Numbered from the stretch's first letter, positions 17,618 to 27,212 are shown. The stretch: DNA of 64,000 bases from Anabaena catenula FACHB-362 (GCF_014698735.1 NZ_JACJTQ010000013.1:1-64000), one strand, 5' to 3'. Numbers and translations: made by a program. The notes: a model not told the origin generated them from the sequence alone.

Positions 17618-17696
17618 GAATTTTAACCGAGTAGCGAGGGTTTAAATCCCCGTCACAAAACTTAATTACGAATTACAAATTACGAATTATTTTAAT
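17618..17696. repeat. Dispersed repeat ending in AATTACGAATTA units
   Basis: It begins TTTTAACCGAGTAGCGAGGG and continues through CCCCGTCACAAAACTTAATT to ACGAATTA repeats, running into the hemD stop region. A longer relative occupies 41513-41660. Confidence 0.6.
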
Positions 17697-18502
17697 TCTC
17701 CTGGATTTGCCCATTTTATAATAGCGTTGGTTAAGCCATCTAAGGTATATTCTTCGGCTTCTATATCGACACGTCCAAATAAATCATGACAAGTTTGGGA
17801 AGTTTGGGGACCGATAGAAGCAATGGAAACTTTGTCTAAGTAATGTGTTACTCCATCTGTAAATTTACTTGCGGTTAATAGACAGAAAAATTGTACAGTT
17901 TTAGAACTAGCAAAAGTGATGACATCTAAAGTGCGGTTTCGCAAAGCCAACTCTGCTTCCGGGGGAATAGTTTGAGGACAGCAAGATTCATAGGTGGGAA
18001 CTTCTATGACGTTTGCACCTTTGATGGTTAATTCTTTGACTAAAACGTCTCTTCCACCACTTTCTACTCTGGGAAATAAAATCTTTTTACCCGCTAATTC
18101 TTCGGGAAAGCTTCCCACTAAAGAGTCAGCAATAAAGCGGGGAGGAATAAAATCGGGACGGATATTTTGTTTTTTCAAACTTTGGGCTGTTTTTTCACCG
18201 ACAACCGCAATTTTTACCCCAGCTAAGGAACTGTTATCTTTACCTTTGGTGTGGAGTCTAGTAAAAAAGTGTTCTACTCCGTTGCTGGAAGTGAGAATTA
18301 ACCAGTGGAAACTGGATAAATTAGCGATCGCTTCATCTAAAGCAAACCAACTTGAAGGAGGTCCAATTTCTAAAGCTGGCATTTCGATTACTGTAGCACC
18401 TGCGGCAATCAAGCGATCGCTAAATTGGCTGGACTGTCCAACTGAACGTGTAACTAAAATGGTTTTTCCTGCGAGGGGAGATAAGGGTAAATTGCTATCC
18501 AC
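17687..18502 (-). CDS. hemD: Uroporphyrinogen-III synthase
   Basis: 271 aa from GTG 18502. This divergent family is recognised by its two alternating Rossmann-like domains: GKTILVTRSVGQSSQFSDRL at the start, WLILTSSNGVEHFF, VGEKTAQSL, then DVITFASSKTVQFF and ASIGPQTSQT in the second half. HemD closes and isomerises hydroxymethylbilane to uroporphyrinogen III, the branch point to heme, chlorophyll, siroheme and cobalamin. cobA, which uses its product, lies directly upstream on the same strand. The terminal codons abut AT-rich dispersed repeats. Confidence 0.92.
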   Translation of the reverse strand: MDSNLPLSPLAGKTILVTRSVGQSSQFSDRLIAAGATVIEMPALEIGPPSSWFALDEAIANLSSFHWLILTSSNGVEHFFTRLHTKGKDNSSLAGVKIAVVGEKTAQSLKKQNIRPDFIPPRFIADSLVGSFPEELAGKKILFPRVESGGRDVLVKELTIKGANVIEVPTYESCCPQTIPPEAELALRNRTLDVITFASSKTVQFFCLLTASKFTDGVTHYLDKVSIASIGPQTSQTCHDLFGRVDIEAEEYTLDGLTNAIIKWANPGELK

Positions 18503-18616
18503 GATTTTCTCATTCAGAATTGTGGGTAATTAAGAATAGTTTATAAGAAAATAGGCTAAAAACGCCGGAATTGAGAAATTTTTAATTCTTAATTCTTAAT
18601 TCTTAATTTTCAAAGG

Positions 18617-18741
18617 TATAGCCGTGGACAGGGTGGTTAGGACATCAATTGATAATGAAACTCTCACTACAAGAGGGTTTTACTCCTGACTCCTGAACCG
18701 AAGGTCTGCGAAGCGTCTCCTGACTCCTGACTCCTGCTATA
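18617..18741. repeat. TATAGC...GCTATA element, copy 1, forming the 3' end of cobA
   Basis: 125 bp, running from TATAGCCGTGGACAGGGTGG through GATAATGAAACTCTCACTAC and TCCTGACTCC heptamers to GCTATA. Copies of 105 bp lie at 49616-49720 and 58696-58800. This copy has an extra AAGGTCTGCGAAGCGTCTCC insert. It supplies the last roughly 24 codons and the stop of cobA. Confidence 0.8.
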
Positions 18742-19446
18742 TTTGCGTAATCCCACAACTTCACCAATGACTATTACCGCAGGAGAGAGTGATAAACCCG
18801 CTGTTTGTGCCAAAATATTGCCTAATTCACCTACCCAGATGGCTTGACTGGGAGTTCCTGCCCAACGAATAATAGCAATGGGTGTGGAGTACAAGCGCCC
18901 ATATCGTAGCAGCTGATGCACAATCTCGGCTAAATTTTGTCCCCCCATCAAAATTACCAAAGTTTCTAACCTTGACAGTGCTTCCCAGTCTAAGGCATCT
19001 GGTTCATGTGCTGTCAAAACAGCAAAACAGCGACTAAGAACCGGATCTGTGAGGGGAATTCCTGCTAATAAAGGTGCTGCTAAAGCTGAAGAAATCCCCG
19101 GTATAACTTCAAATTCACAACCAGCAGATTTTAAAGCTTCAATTTCGGAAATACAACGCCCAAAAATAAATGGATCACCTGATTTTAGCCTAACAACTTG
19201 TTTCCCTTCTTGATAATACTTGATCAGCAAATTGTTAATTTCAGCTTGGGGAGTGCTGGGTTTACCACCGCGTTTACCCACATCTAGTTTTAGACAATCC
19301 TGTGATACACATTCTAATAATTGGGTATCTACTAAAGCATCATAAACTAAGACCTGAGCAGTAGCCAAGAGACGATAGGCTTTAACAGTCAAGTATGCCA
19401 CATCTCCAGGGCCTGCACCAACAAGGTAAACTTTATTATTAGTCAT
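18667..19446 (-). CDS. cobA: Uroporphyrin-III C-methyltransferase
   Basis: 259 aa. The SAM-binding start VYLVGAGPGD (6-15), VRLKSGDPFIFGR, EVIPGISSALAAPLLAGIPLT and the VILMGG region define CobA/SUMT, which methylates uroporphyrinogen III at C2 and C7 to precorrin-2 for siroheme and cobalamin. The core is complete by about residue 235. The last 24 residues, ending GVRSKTLL, are translated from the TATAGC repeat element and share their end with the unrelated peroxiredoxin at 49666. hemD is the next gene on the same strand. Confidence 0.93.
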   Translation of the reverse strand: MTNNKVYLVGAGPGDVAYLTVKAYRLLATAQVLVYDALVDTQLLECVSQDCLKLDVGKRGGKPSTPQAEINNLLIKYYQEGKQVVRLKSGDPFIFGRCISEIEALKSAGCEFEVIPGISSALAAPLLAGIPLTDPVLSRCFAVLTAHEPDALDWEALSRLETLVILMGGQNLAEIVHQLLRYGRLYSTPIAIIRWAGTPSQAIWVGELGNILAQTAGLSLSPAVIVIGEVVGLRKYSRSQESGDASQTFGSGVRSKTLL

Positions 19447-19449
19447 TGG

Positions 19450-19917
19450 TCATTTATTATTCTTGTTAATATCCTGGAGAATTTTAGCTATTGTTTCTGC
19501 TTTTTCAGGTTGACGCTGTTTTTGGAATAAGTCTTTTGCTGTTTGGAGATTATTGATTGCTTGTTCCTGATTGTTTTCTAGTAACAATATATTTGCCAAG
19601 CGTAGGTAAGCATCGGCATTTTTGGGACTGCGGTTAATTACTTCGCTGAATAATTCTTTTGCTTCTGCAATTTGTCCTTTGTGATTTAAAAGATCACCCA
19701 ACAACAACCTGACTACATCATTAGTAGAGTTGATGGCAATTACTTTACGAAATTCTGATTCTGCACCTTCATAATCTTTAGCCTGAAAAAGCTTAATTCC
19801 TTTTTGAAATGAGTTTGAGGTAATCAATGTTTTCCAGGAGAAATAAAGGAGAATTCCTAGACTGGAAATTACTAAACATATAGCAACAATATTACTAATC
19901 GGTGAATTTTCTAACAT
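19450..19917 (-). CDS. Membrane-anchored TPR protein
   Basis: 155 aa from ATG 19917. One N-terminal transmembrane helix (about residues 8-25) is followed by at least two tetratricopeptide units: GIKLFQAKDYEGAESEFRKV, then LLLGDLLNHKGQIAEAKELF and a third partial. The TPR part faces away from the anchor and would serve protein binding. It lies between cobA (3 bp away) and the homogentisate phytyltransferase gene (4 bp away), all on the minus strand, so the set is probably one transcript. The specific partner is unknown. Confidence 0.8.
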   Translation of the reverse strand: MLENSPISNIVAICLVISSLGILLYFSWKTLITSNSFQKGIKLFQAKDYEGAESEFRKVIAINSTNDVVRLLLGDLLNHKGQIAEAKELFSEVINRSPKNADAYLRLANILLLENNQEQAINNLQTAKDLFQKQRQPEKAETIAKILQDINKNNK

Positions 19918-19921
19918 GATT

Positions 19922-20863
19922 TTAAGCCAAAATACAGGCAATAGGAAAAATTAGATATTCGATAAAAAACAGTTTCCAGATAAATTGATAAAATCCAGCA
20001 ATTGCACTTTTATCTTGTAAATCAACCCCTGCACTTTGCCACCACATGACAATCAAGGTTACTAACTGCGTAATTACTAGGAATATTGAGTTAACTTCTG
20101 CCATCTTGAACAAAGCCACAATAATCATCCCTAAATAGCAAACTGTTAACACCCAAAGTGCGAGTTTAAATACTGCTTTTTGTCCCATTTGCAGGGTAAA
20201 AGTTGTGATATTGTAAAGGCGATCACCTTCCATATCAGGAATATCTTTAAAGATAGCGATCGCAAAGGTAAACACCAATATAAACACCGTCAAAACCCAT
20301 ACTGCTGCGGGAATGCCTTGGCTTTTTTGCAATAGCCAATTAAAATGAAAAAACAAGCCTAAATTAACAATTGTTCCCCGCACAGAAAAAATACATAATG
20401 CTGCCCAAAAGGGATACTGTTTTAAGCGAATTGGTGGTAAAGAATAAGCTGTCCCAATTGCCAAACTCAGCGCTACCATTCCCAATAAAAATGGTCCGTT
20501 CAACCAGGCAACAATCAGTGCCGAAATTCCTGTAATAATGACAATTAATTGTCCTTGTTCTGGGGTAAATTCCCCTGAAGCTATGGGTAAATGAGGCTTG
20601 TTGATTTTGTCGATATCAACATCTTCTAATTGGTTTAAACCAACAATGTAGATATTGCCACATATACAAGCAATCCAAGCTCCCAAAACTTGACCAAGAT
20701 TAATACTAGATAAGCTTGTGGAAGTGACTCCCAGGGTAATCAAATATAAACTCAACACACTTAAACTCGTGCCAATAATTGTGTGAGGACGGGAAAACTT
20801 CCAAAAGGCATAAAGCCACTTTCCCGGAAAAATCGGAGAATTCTGTTGATAAAACTGATTCAT
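19922..20863 (-). CDS. hpt: Homogentisate phytyltransferase (UbiA prenyltransferase family)
   Basis: 313 aa with about nine hydrophobic segments. The two Asp-rich prenyl-diphosphate motifs are present: NQLEDVDID at 77-85, followed by KINKPHLPIASG, and KDIPDMEGD near 210. The first motif and the WKFSRPHTIIGTSLSV start are typical of tocopherol-pathway HPT. It attaches phytyl diphosphate to homogentisate, giving 2-methyl-6-phytylbenzoquinol in the membrane. A tocopherol methyltransferase gene follows upstream, which strengthens the assignment to vitamin E synthesis. Confidence 0.9.
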   Translation of the reverse strand: MNQFYQQNSPIFPGKWLYAFWKFSRPHTIIGTSLSVLSLYLITLGVTSTSLSSINLGQVLGAWIACICGNIYIVGLNQLEDVDIDKINKPHLPIASGEFTPEQGQLIVIITGISALIVAWLNGPFLLGMVALSLAIGTAYSLPPIRLKQYPFWAALCIFSVRGTIVNLGLFFHFNWLLQKSQGIPAAVWVLTVFILVFTFAIAIFKDIPDMEGDRLYNITTFTLQMGQKAVFKLALWVLTVCYLGMIIVALFKMAEVNSIFLVITQLVTLIVMWWQSAGVDLQDKSAIAGFYQFIWKLFFIEYLIFPIACILA

Positions 20864-20943
20864 TTTTTACTCTCTGCGTTTTCTGTTATGTGGGAAACTA
20901 CAAAGGACGGGAGAACCCCGCCCTAAAAAGCGTTTAAATTTGC

Positions 20944-21786
20944 TTACTTATTTCCGCACAATAACCCAAATTTAATTAAACCCCGTTCATAACCCCGACG
21001 CATTAACCCTAAAGAAAGCGCCCCTTGAATTGTACTCCAACCGGAAAGCAGTAATCCCAAAACAGCTTGGGGAGTAAATGCTGAATCAATTACCCGATTC
21101 CAAAATGGAGCCACAGCGGTTGACCAATCAGCCGTGCGGATATTGTTTAATGGTAGTTGACGAGCGATCGCTTCATACTCTGGCAACGAAATCACATAAG
21201 GTAAACAATAAACCCGATAAATATCCTCTAAATGCTTTTGTTCATCCGCAGTCAAAGGTTTCTTATCAGTAGGTCGATGACACCAAGTCACCATAATCAA
21301 CGTACCTCCGGGCTTCAACACGCGGTAACACTCTTGCAAAAACTTGGTTTTATCGGGCATATGTTCACCACTTTCTAAAGACCACACCAGGTCAAAAGAA
21401 TTGTCAGCAAAAGGCATTTCTTGAGCATTGGCCACGAGAAACTGAGTTCTGGTATTCAAATTAGCTTCTCTTGCTCTTTCTGTGGCTCTAGCGGCTTGTA
21501 CAGGACTTAGTGTAATTCCCGTTGCTTTAGCACCAAACTTTTCTGCTAAGTATAAAGAACTGCCACCAATACCACAGCCTACATCTAATATATCCTCTGC
21601 ACCCTTGACCTCTGACCATTTCAGCAGTTCTTCGATTAAATCAATTTGCGCTAAACGACGGTCTTTCCGCTGGTTCCCCGTAGGACCATAGTAGCCATGA
21701 TGCATATGTTCTCCCCAAATCTGTTCCCACAAACCGGAGGAAGCATCGTAAAATTGTTGAATTTGCTGATAAAGCGTTGAACTCAT
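20944..21786 (-). CDS. Gamma-tocopherol methyltransferase-like SAM enzyme
   Basis: 280 aa from ATG 21786. An in-frame ATG at 21846 would add 20 hydrophobic residues that look unconserved but could be a weak targeting segment. Class I SAM motif ILDVGCGIGGSS is at 66-77, preceded by the GEHMHHGYYG motif (25-34) typical of tocopherol and sterol-type C-methyltransferases, then EMPFADNSFDLVWSLESGEH and a VLKPGG strand. The gene neighbours homogentisate phytyltransferase, so methylation of gamma- to alpha-tocopherol is the probable reaction. An MPBQ-methylating role is less likely. Confidence 0.85.
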   Translation of the reverse strand: MSSTLYQQIQQFYDASSGLWEQIWGEHMHHGYYGPTGNQRKDRRLAQIDLIEELLKWSEVKGAEDILDVGCGIGGSSLYLAEKFGAKATGITLSPVQAARATERAREANLNTRTQFLVANAQEMPFADNSFDLVWSLESGEHMPDKTKFLQECYRVLKPGGTLIMVTWCHRPTDKKPLTADEQKHLEDIYRVYCLPYVISLPEYEAIARQLPLNNIRTADWSTAVAPFWNRVIDSAFTPQAVLGLLLSGWSTIQGALSLGLMRRGYERGLIKFGLLCGNK

Positions 21787-21903
21787 GAATACACCAGATG
21801 AAGAAAAAGCCGAATTGAAAAAAAAACATACTTGGTAGGCTACCATGTGTGTTTTTAATTAGATAAGAGTATTTTGCTTCCAGAAGCAAATTTTGAATTA
21901 CTT

Positions 21904-23238
21904 ATGACTGTTGCTCGGACAATTTGTTTGGGATTTCTGGCTGTTATCTTGCTAGGAACCATGATGTTGATGATGCCTTTTTCAACTAGCGATGGTAGTT
22001 GGAATAACCTGATTGTAGCACTTTTTACTTCAACCTCCGCAGTTTGCGTTACAGGTTTATCCGTAGTTGATCCTGGTACTTATTTTTCCTTTTGGGGTCA
22101 ATTCTTTATTGCACTTTTAGCTCAAATTGGTGGTTTAGGTTATATGACAACTACCACCTTCCTAATTTTATTAATTGGGCGGAGATTTGACTTGCGACAA
22201 AAAGTAGCAATTCAACAAGCTTTAGACCGACCAGGAATGAGTGGTAGCACGCAAATTATTCGTTCAATAATTGCGACAACGATGATTTTTGAAATTACTG
22301 GCGTATTGTTATTACTGCCAGCTTTTGTTCCCCAATATGGATGGAATCAAGGACTATGGTTGGCAATATTTCATAGTGTTAATGCCTGGAATAATGCTGG
22401 CTTTAGTCTTTTTAAAGATAATTTAATAGGTTATCAAAATTCAGGGTTAGTAGTTTTCACAATTAGTGGATTAATTATCTTTGGAGGAATAGGTTATCAG
22501 GTAATTTTGGATCTATATCTTTGGCTGCGCGATAGAATTGTAAGAAAAACCAATGCTATAATATTCTCTCTAGATTTCAAAGTGGCAACCAGTACCACTT
22601 TGATACTTTTAGTATTGGGAACAGTAGCCTTTTTATGTATAGAAATCAGGAATCCTCAAACATTTGGTGATTTGAGTTTTACTAACCAATTATTATCAGC
22701 TTGGTTTCAATCAGTAACTCCCAGAACTGCTGGATTTAACACCATTGATATTGGCAAAATGACCGATGCTGGTTTATTTATTACCATTGCTTTGATGTTT
22801 ATTGGTGCAAGTCCAGGTGGTACAGGAGGAGGTATGAAAACAACCACTCTCAGAGTCCTTACTAGTTGTACACAAGCAATTCTCCAAGGAAAAGAGGAAG
22901 TTTTACTATATGAGCGTAAAATAGCAGTTTCATTAATTTTGAAAGCGGTTGGTGTATTAGTGGGTTCCATAACAACCGTGATTATGGCGACTATTTTAAT
23001 TAGTCTTACAGACCCTAAATTAGAGTTTATTCAAATTCTATTTGAAGTAGTTTCAGCCTTTGCTACAGTTGGTCTATCTACAGGTATTACTGGTACTGTT
23101 TCCACAGGAGCCAAGCTGATTTTAATTCTCACAATGTATATTGGTCGCGTCGGTGTTTTATTATTTATGTCAGCTATATTAGGTGATCCCCGTCCTACCA
23201 GAGTTCACTATCCCGAAGAAAATTTACTCGTAGGATAG
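21904..23238 (+). CDS. ktrB: KtrB-type potassium uptake channel subunit (TrkH/KtrB family)
   Basis: 444 aa from ATG 21904; a TTG at 21874 with AAGAG upstream is an alternative start. Four pore-loop repeats of the SKT superfamily are visible, with selectivity-filter segments SAVCVTGLSVVD, NAGFSLF, RTAGFNTIDI and VGLSTGITG. About eight to ten transmembrane helices surround them. KtrB moves K+ with Na+ or H+ dependence and needs the cytosolic ring subunit KtrA, encoded 206 bp downstream on the same strand. It sits in the plasma membrane. It is divergent from the tocopherol methyltransferase gene. Confidence 0.93.
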   Translation: MTVARTICLGFLAVILLGTMMLMMPFSTSDGSWNNLIVALFTSTSAVCVTGLSVVDPGTYFSFWGQFFIALLAQIGGLGYMTTTTFLILLIGRRFDLRQKVAIQQALDRPGMSGSTQIIRSIIATTMIFEITGVLLLLPAFVPQYGWNQGLWLAIFHSVNAWNNAGFSLFKDNLIGYQNSGLVVFTISGLIIFGGIGYQVILDLYLWLRDRIVRKTNAIIFSLDFKVATSTTLILLVLGTVAFLCIEIRNPQTFGDLSFTNQLLSAWFQSVTPRTAGFNTIDIGKMTDAGLFITIALMFIGASPGGTGGGMKTTTLRVLTSCTQAILQGKEEVLLYERKIAVSLILKAVGVLVGSITTVIMATILISLTDPKLEFIQILFEVVSAFATVGLSTGITGTVSTGAKLILILTMYIGRVGVLLFMSAILGDPRPTRVHYPEENLLVG

Positions 23239-23444
23239 TTTGGGGAGACGCGGAGATGGGGAGACGCGGAGATGGGGAGATGGGGAGACGCGGGGACGTG
23301 GGGACGCGGAGAAAATGAAGAATAACTTAATTATCTATTCCCAATCACCAATCACCAATCACCAATCACCAATCACCAATCACCAATCACCAATTACCAA
23401 TCACTAATTACCAATTACCAATCACTAATTACCAATCACCAATT
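23239..23444. repeat. Tandem-repeat spacer between ktrB and ktrA
   Basis: 23245-23310 holds GGGGAGACGCGGAGAT units. 23338-23443 is a CAATCAC/CAATTAC array with a strict 7-bp period of about 14 units. It is inserted inside what is normally a ktrB-ktrA operon. Confidence 0.85.
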
Positions 23445-24140
23445 ATGAATCTTTCATCATTAAAGTTTTTTCGCAGTTTACGTCACGATAACCAGCAATT
23501 TGCTGTAATAGGTTTGGGTCGGTTTGGTCGTTCTGTGTGTTCAACATTACATAATTTGGGTTATCAAGTTTTGGCTACAGATGTTGATGAAAAGCTTGTT
23601 TCTGAAGCATTAACTGAAGAAATTGTTAGTCATGCTGTGCAACTAGACTCAACAGAACCTGCCGCACTCAAAGAAGCTGGTATTTTTGAATTTGATACAG
23701 TAATTGTGGCAATTGGTAACTATATCCAGGAAAGTATTATCACCACTCTTAATGTGAAAGAAGCTGGTGTACCTCATGTAGTTGCTAAAGCTTCTAGTGA
23801 AGTTCACCGCAAGCTGTTAAAAAGAGTGGGAGCAGATCATGTAGTTTTCCCAGAATATGAAGCAGGTTGTGCTTTAGCAAGGACGCTGACTAAACCATCT
23901 ATTCTAGACCGATTTGATCTCGACCCAGACCATAGTATTGTTGAGGTAATTGTCCCTGATGAATTTCACGGCAAAACTGTTTCAGAAATCCAACTTCGTA
24001 ATCGTTATGGTTTAAATTTGTTGGCAGTGAGTCAGGATGGTAAATTTAAGATTAATCCTGACACCACCAAGCGTTTAGAACGTGGTTCCGCAATGGTAGT
24101 TATTGGCTGCAATAAAGATATTAACCGCTTGCCAATTTGA
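23445..24140 (+). CDS. ktrA: KtrA/TrkA-type K+ channel regulatory subunit
   Basis: 231 aa. An RCK N domain with the nucleotide-binding loop GLGRFG (23-28) and an acidic ATDVDE strand end is followed by an RCK C domain from about 150 (SIVEVIVPDEFHGKTVSEIQ). KtrA forms an octameric ring that gates KtrB in response to ATP/ADP or NAD(H). ATG 23445 lies immediately after the heptamer array, so its ribosome-binding region is made of repeat DNA. The stop lies just before another heptamer array. Confidence 0.93.
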   Translation: MNLSSLKFFRSLRHDNQQFAVIGLGRFGRSVCSTLHNLGYQVLATDVDEKLVSEALTEEIVSHAVQLDSTEPAALKEAGIFEFDTVIVAIGNYIQESIITTLNVKEAGVPHVVAKASSEVHRKLLKRVGADHVVFPEYEAGCALARTLTKPSILDRFDLDPDHSIVEVIVPDEFHGKTVSEIQLRNRYGLNLLAVSQDGKFKINPDTTKRLERGSAMVVIGCNKDINRLPI

Positions 24141-24325
24141 GGAAGCAGGGTGCAGGGTGCAGGGGGCAGGGTGCAGGGTGCAGGGGGCAGGGTGCAGGGG
24201 GCAGGGTGCAGGGGGGGGAGGTAATTATTTCTCCGCGTCACCCCGTCACCGCGTCTCCCCATCTCTTCATCTCCGCGTCCCCGTGTCACCCCATCACCCC
24301 ATCACCCCATCACCGCGTCACCCCA
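24141..24325. repeat. Tandem arrays between convergent ktrA and TPR genes
   Basis: 24147-24213 is a GCAGGGT/GCAGGGG array with a 7-bp period. 24230-24325 holds CATCACCC/CCGCGTCA blocks. The last block touches the TGA stop of the TPR gene at 24326. Confidence 0.85.
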
Positions 24326-25429
24326 TCACCTCGGCTGTTGTTCAACTGTGTTAGGCACGTCAGTAAAGTTAACTGGCATTGCTTGTTCAGGTGCTGGTAG
24401 TAATACATCACTGTTAGAAGTAGGAGTTGGGGTTGCTGTTTGACTAACTTCAGGTTTTTTTGTTGTTAAATACTGGGCAATTTGTTGTGTCATCTGGTCA
24501 ATTTTTGCGAATTGCTCAGTATTACCTTGTTGAGCATATTCTTGACGAGCGCGTTTTAATGCTTGATCAGCTTCTTTGAGATTGCCTTGATTGTATAAAG
24601 TTACCCCTAAGTTATAGTAAGCTAAAGCATTTTTGGGATTTTGGCGAATAGCTTGTTGATAAATGGTAATAGCTTGGGAGGGTTGACCCTGAATTACCAT
24701 AAGACTACCTAAATTGTTGTAAGCTACCGTATTCTTGGGATTTAGCTTTAAGGCTTGACGATAGGCTGTGATGGCTTGTTCTACTTGACCTTCTTGTTGA
24801 GATACGATCGCTAAATTAAAGTAAGCATTAGAGTTGCTACCATCTAAATTAATTGCTTGTTGAAAAGCTGCGATCGCTTCCTGTCGCTGTTCTTGTTCGT
24901 ATAATACCAAACCTAAATTATACTGTGCCACCGCCATTGTCGGACTTGCTACCAACGCTTGACGGTAAGCAGTAATCGCTGCTTCTTTTTGTCCTTGTTT
25001 TTGTAAAGCCAACCCCAAATTGTAATACGCATCACCTAAATTGGGATTCAGTCTAATCGCTTCTCCATATTCTTGGACAGCTAAATCTAGGCGATTTTGC
25101 TCCAAAAAGATATTGCCTAAATAATTCCGCGCCATGCCAATTTTAGGATCTCGCTGCAAAGCTTGACGAAATGCAGATTCTGCACCTTGTAAATCTTGGC
25201 GCTGATAACGTGTCACTCCCAATTGATACAAGATAGCCGCGTCTAAATCCTGAGAAACGACATTTTGTGCCAACAACTTACTACCAGGTAAATCAGTAAT
25301 TGTCGGTAAACCCAACAAGAGAAACGCCGAAGAAGCTAATACTATTCCTAATTGCTGTGCATAATTTTTGGAAAATGATGCTTTAAAGACTCTGTGTAAG
25401 CACGGAGTACTCTGAATTGTTTTAGACAT
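24326..25429 (-). CDS. Exported or membrane-anchored TPR-repeat protein
   Basis: 367 aa. A hydrophobic segment at about 25-48 (LGIVLASSAFLLLGLP) looks like a signal anchor. From residue 62 to 290 there are about seven canonical 34-residue TPR units, each with the A.Y.LG.....Q pattern (for example AYYNLGVTLYNQGNLKEADQ). A Thr/Pro-rich tail follows. TPR arrays mediate protein-protein contacts, and no catalytic domain is present. The stop codon coincides with the edge of a CATCACCC tandem array, so the tail length may vary between strains. Confidence 0.88.
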   Translation of the reverse strand: MSKTIQSTPCLHRVFKASFSKNYAQQLGIVLASSAFLLLGLPTITDLPGSKLLAQNVVSQDLDAAILYQLGVTRYQRQDLQGAESAFRQALQRDPKIGMARNYLGNIFLEQNRLDLAVQEYGEAIRLNPNLGDAYYNLGLALQKQGQKEAAITAYRQALVASPTMAVAQYNLGLVLYEQEQRQEAIAAFQQAINLDGSNSNAYFNLAIVSQQEGQVEQAITAYRQALKLNPKNTVAYNNLGSLMVIQGQPSQAITIYQQAIRQNPKNALAYYNLGVTLYNQGNLKEADQALKRARQEYAQQGNTEQFAKIDQMTQQIAQYLTTKKPEVSQTATPTPTSNSDVLLPAPEQAMPVNFTDVPNTVEQQPR

Positions 25430-25769
25430 GAATTGTCACCCGGTATTCATATATCCTTACCAAACTCAGAGTACCCATAACTAAATCAAAAATTCACAAT
25501 TTAGTCATTAGTCATTAGTCATTAGTTATTAGTTATTAGTCCAGGACTTACGCAAAATATCTCTCAAACCCTATTTCCTTCGTGTTCTATCCCTATAGCT
25601 CCTACGTCGCTACGCAAGCTATCGGGACACTCCGTGAACGTGTCTTCGTGGTTCATTATTCCGTGACTTGTGCGTAAGTCCTATAGTCATTGGGCATTGA
25701 TCAGTTGTTTATCCATCTTTTTCATCCTTACTCCCTACTCGGTACTTTCTACTCGGTACTCGGTACTCG
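25430..25769. other. Intergenic region upstream of the TPR gene
   Basis: It holds an AGTCATT heptamer array (25503-25540), then a complete inverted-repeat element (25543-25682), then ACTCGGT units near 25736-25765. Nothing coding. Confidence 0.7.
25543..25682. repeat. AGGACTTACGCA inverted-repeat element, copy 1
   Basis: 140 bp bounded by AGGACTTACGCA (25543-25554) and TGCGTAAGTCCT (25671-25682). The interior has CTACGTCGCTACGCAAGCTA and GTGAACGTGTCTTCGTGG. The same ends delimit a 96-bp element at 59268-59363. Confidence 0.8.
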
Positions 25770-26954
25770 TTACTCAGCAGTCAGAGTTCCTTCAGGCAAA
25801 ATGAGCATGGCATCACCAAAAGAATAAAAACGATATTGAGCAGCGATCGCTTGTTGATAAATCTTCAATAACCTCTGTCTCCCAATTAAAGCACTTACCA
25901 GCATCAATAAACTCGAACGTGGCAGGTGAAAATTAGTAATTAGACCCTCAACTACCCGCCATTGATAGCCAGGATAAATAAACAGGTTTATTTTGCCTAC
26001 ATAGGGTTGCAAATCCCCAAATTGAGCCAAACCCTCTAAAGTGCGAACTACCGTGGTTCCGACGGCAATAATGCGCCCCCCAGCGGCTTTAGTAGCCCGG
26101 ATTTGCTCAATTGTCGTAGCACTGACTTCAATCCATTCTTCATGCATTTGGTGAGTAGTTACATCTTCGACTTCCACAGGGCGAAAAGTCCCGACACCAA
26201 CGTGCAGCGTTACAAAAGCTTGATTAATACCGCGATCGCGCAATTTATCCAACAGTTCTGGTGTAAAGTGTAATCCTGCCGTGGGTGCTGCGATCGCTCC
26301 TTGTTGTTGGGCGTACACCGTTTGATACTGTTCACCCCCAGCCGTTGACCTATTGATATAAGGTGGTAAAGGAATATCCCCAAATTGATCTAAAACCTCT
26401 ATCAAAGAGATTTTTTCTGGCAAATCAAATTGTAATAACCTGCCTCCTGTGTCTGGATCTGATTCCACAACCGTAGCTGTCAATGTTGAGATTGAGGCTC
26501 TACTTTTGACCTTATTTCCGCCATATAAATCTTTAGAACCATCAAAGATAATCTGTGTTCCGACTTTAAAGCGTTTTCCTGGCTTTACCAAAGCTAACCA
26601 ACAGTTATGCCGTCTTTCTTCCAACAGCAAAACTTCCACTTCTGCCCCTGTTGACTTGCGGCCATACAAACGTGCTGATAAGACTTTTGTATTATTCATG
26701 ACCAACAAATCTCCAGGTTTTAGTAGTTCAGGTAAATCCCGAAAAACATGGTTTAGCGGTGATATTTCCTGACCTATACTGGGAGAATTAACCACCAGTA
26801 ACCGTGAACTATCTCTAGGAACAGCCGGATTTTGGGCAATCAGTTCGTTTGGTAGTTCGTAGTCATACCCAGATAACAAACGATCTAAATTAACATTTTC
26901 TGCTTCTAGGCTAGACGTTAAGTGCAAATTGGTTGGTGTGATTTGTTGCTCCAT
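25770..26954 (-). CDS. queA: S-adenosylmethionine:tRNA ribosyltransferase-isomerase
   Basis: 394 aa, full length with an N-terminal extension of about 20 residues. Family segments are [77 protein letters not shown] and the closing [10 protein letters not shown]. QueA transfers ribose from SAM to preQ1 in the tRNA anticodon, making epoxyqueuosine. Most bacteria keep it as a single gene, and no other queuosine gene is present here. The 3' end runs close to ACTCGGT repeats. Confidence 0.96.
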   Translation of the reverse strand: MEQQITPTNLHLTSSLEAENVNLDRLLSGYDYELPNELIAQNPAVPRDSSRLLVVNSPSIGQEISPLNHVFRDLPELLKPGDLLVMNNTKVLSARLYGRKSTGAEVEVLLLEERRHNCWLALVKPGKRFKVGTQIIFDGSKDLYGGNKVKSRASISTLTATVVESDPDTGGRLLQFDLPEKISLIEVLDQFGDIPLPPYINRSTAGGEQYQTVYAQQQGAIAAPTAGLHFTPELLDKLRDRGINQAFVTLHVGVGTFRPVEVEDVTTHQMHEEWIEVSATTIEQIRATKAAGGRIIAVGTTVVRTLEGLAQFGDLQPYVGKINLFIYPGYQWRVVEGLITNFHLPRSSLLMLVSALIGRQRLLKIYQQAIAAQYRFYSFGDAMLILPEGTLTAE

Positions 26955-27111
26955 TTATAGAGTAATTGGGGATAGGGGATCAGAAATAGGGGAAAAAGGG
27001 TTTTATTTTGCTGACTTACTTCATAGAACTTTAAAATATTATCTTTTATTTTCATCCCCAGACTTTAGCATTGATACTATTGAGAAAAACAAAAACACTA
27101 AAATCAAAATT

Positions 27112-27160
27112 GGGTAAATCTCCCCATATAAAAACGGGGGTTTTTACCCTACCGGGAACT
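27112..27160. terminator. Possible weak terminator hairpin upstream of the 130-aa gene
   Basis: CCCC at 27123-27126 can pair with the GGGGG run at 27137-27141, which is followed by TTTTT. The stem is short, so this is a weak call. Confidence 0.25.
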
Positions 27161-27212
27161 ATGCTTTATTTACGAAGATAGAGAAGTAGGATTAGCTTCA
27201 ATCCCAAACACC

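Noticed and set aside
23338-23443. Regular repeats resembling a CRISPR array
   Set aside because: The units are 7 bp and contiguous with no spacers; it is an STRR tandem array.
24103-24400. Several overlapping frames over the GCAGGG and CATCACCC arrays
   Set aside because: Pure translation of tandem repeats between two convergent real genes.
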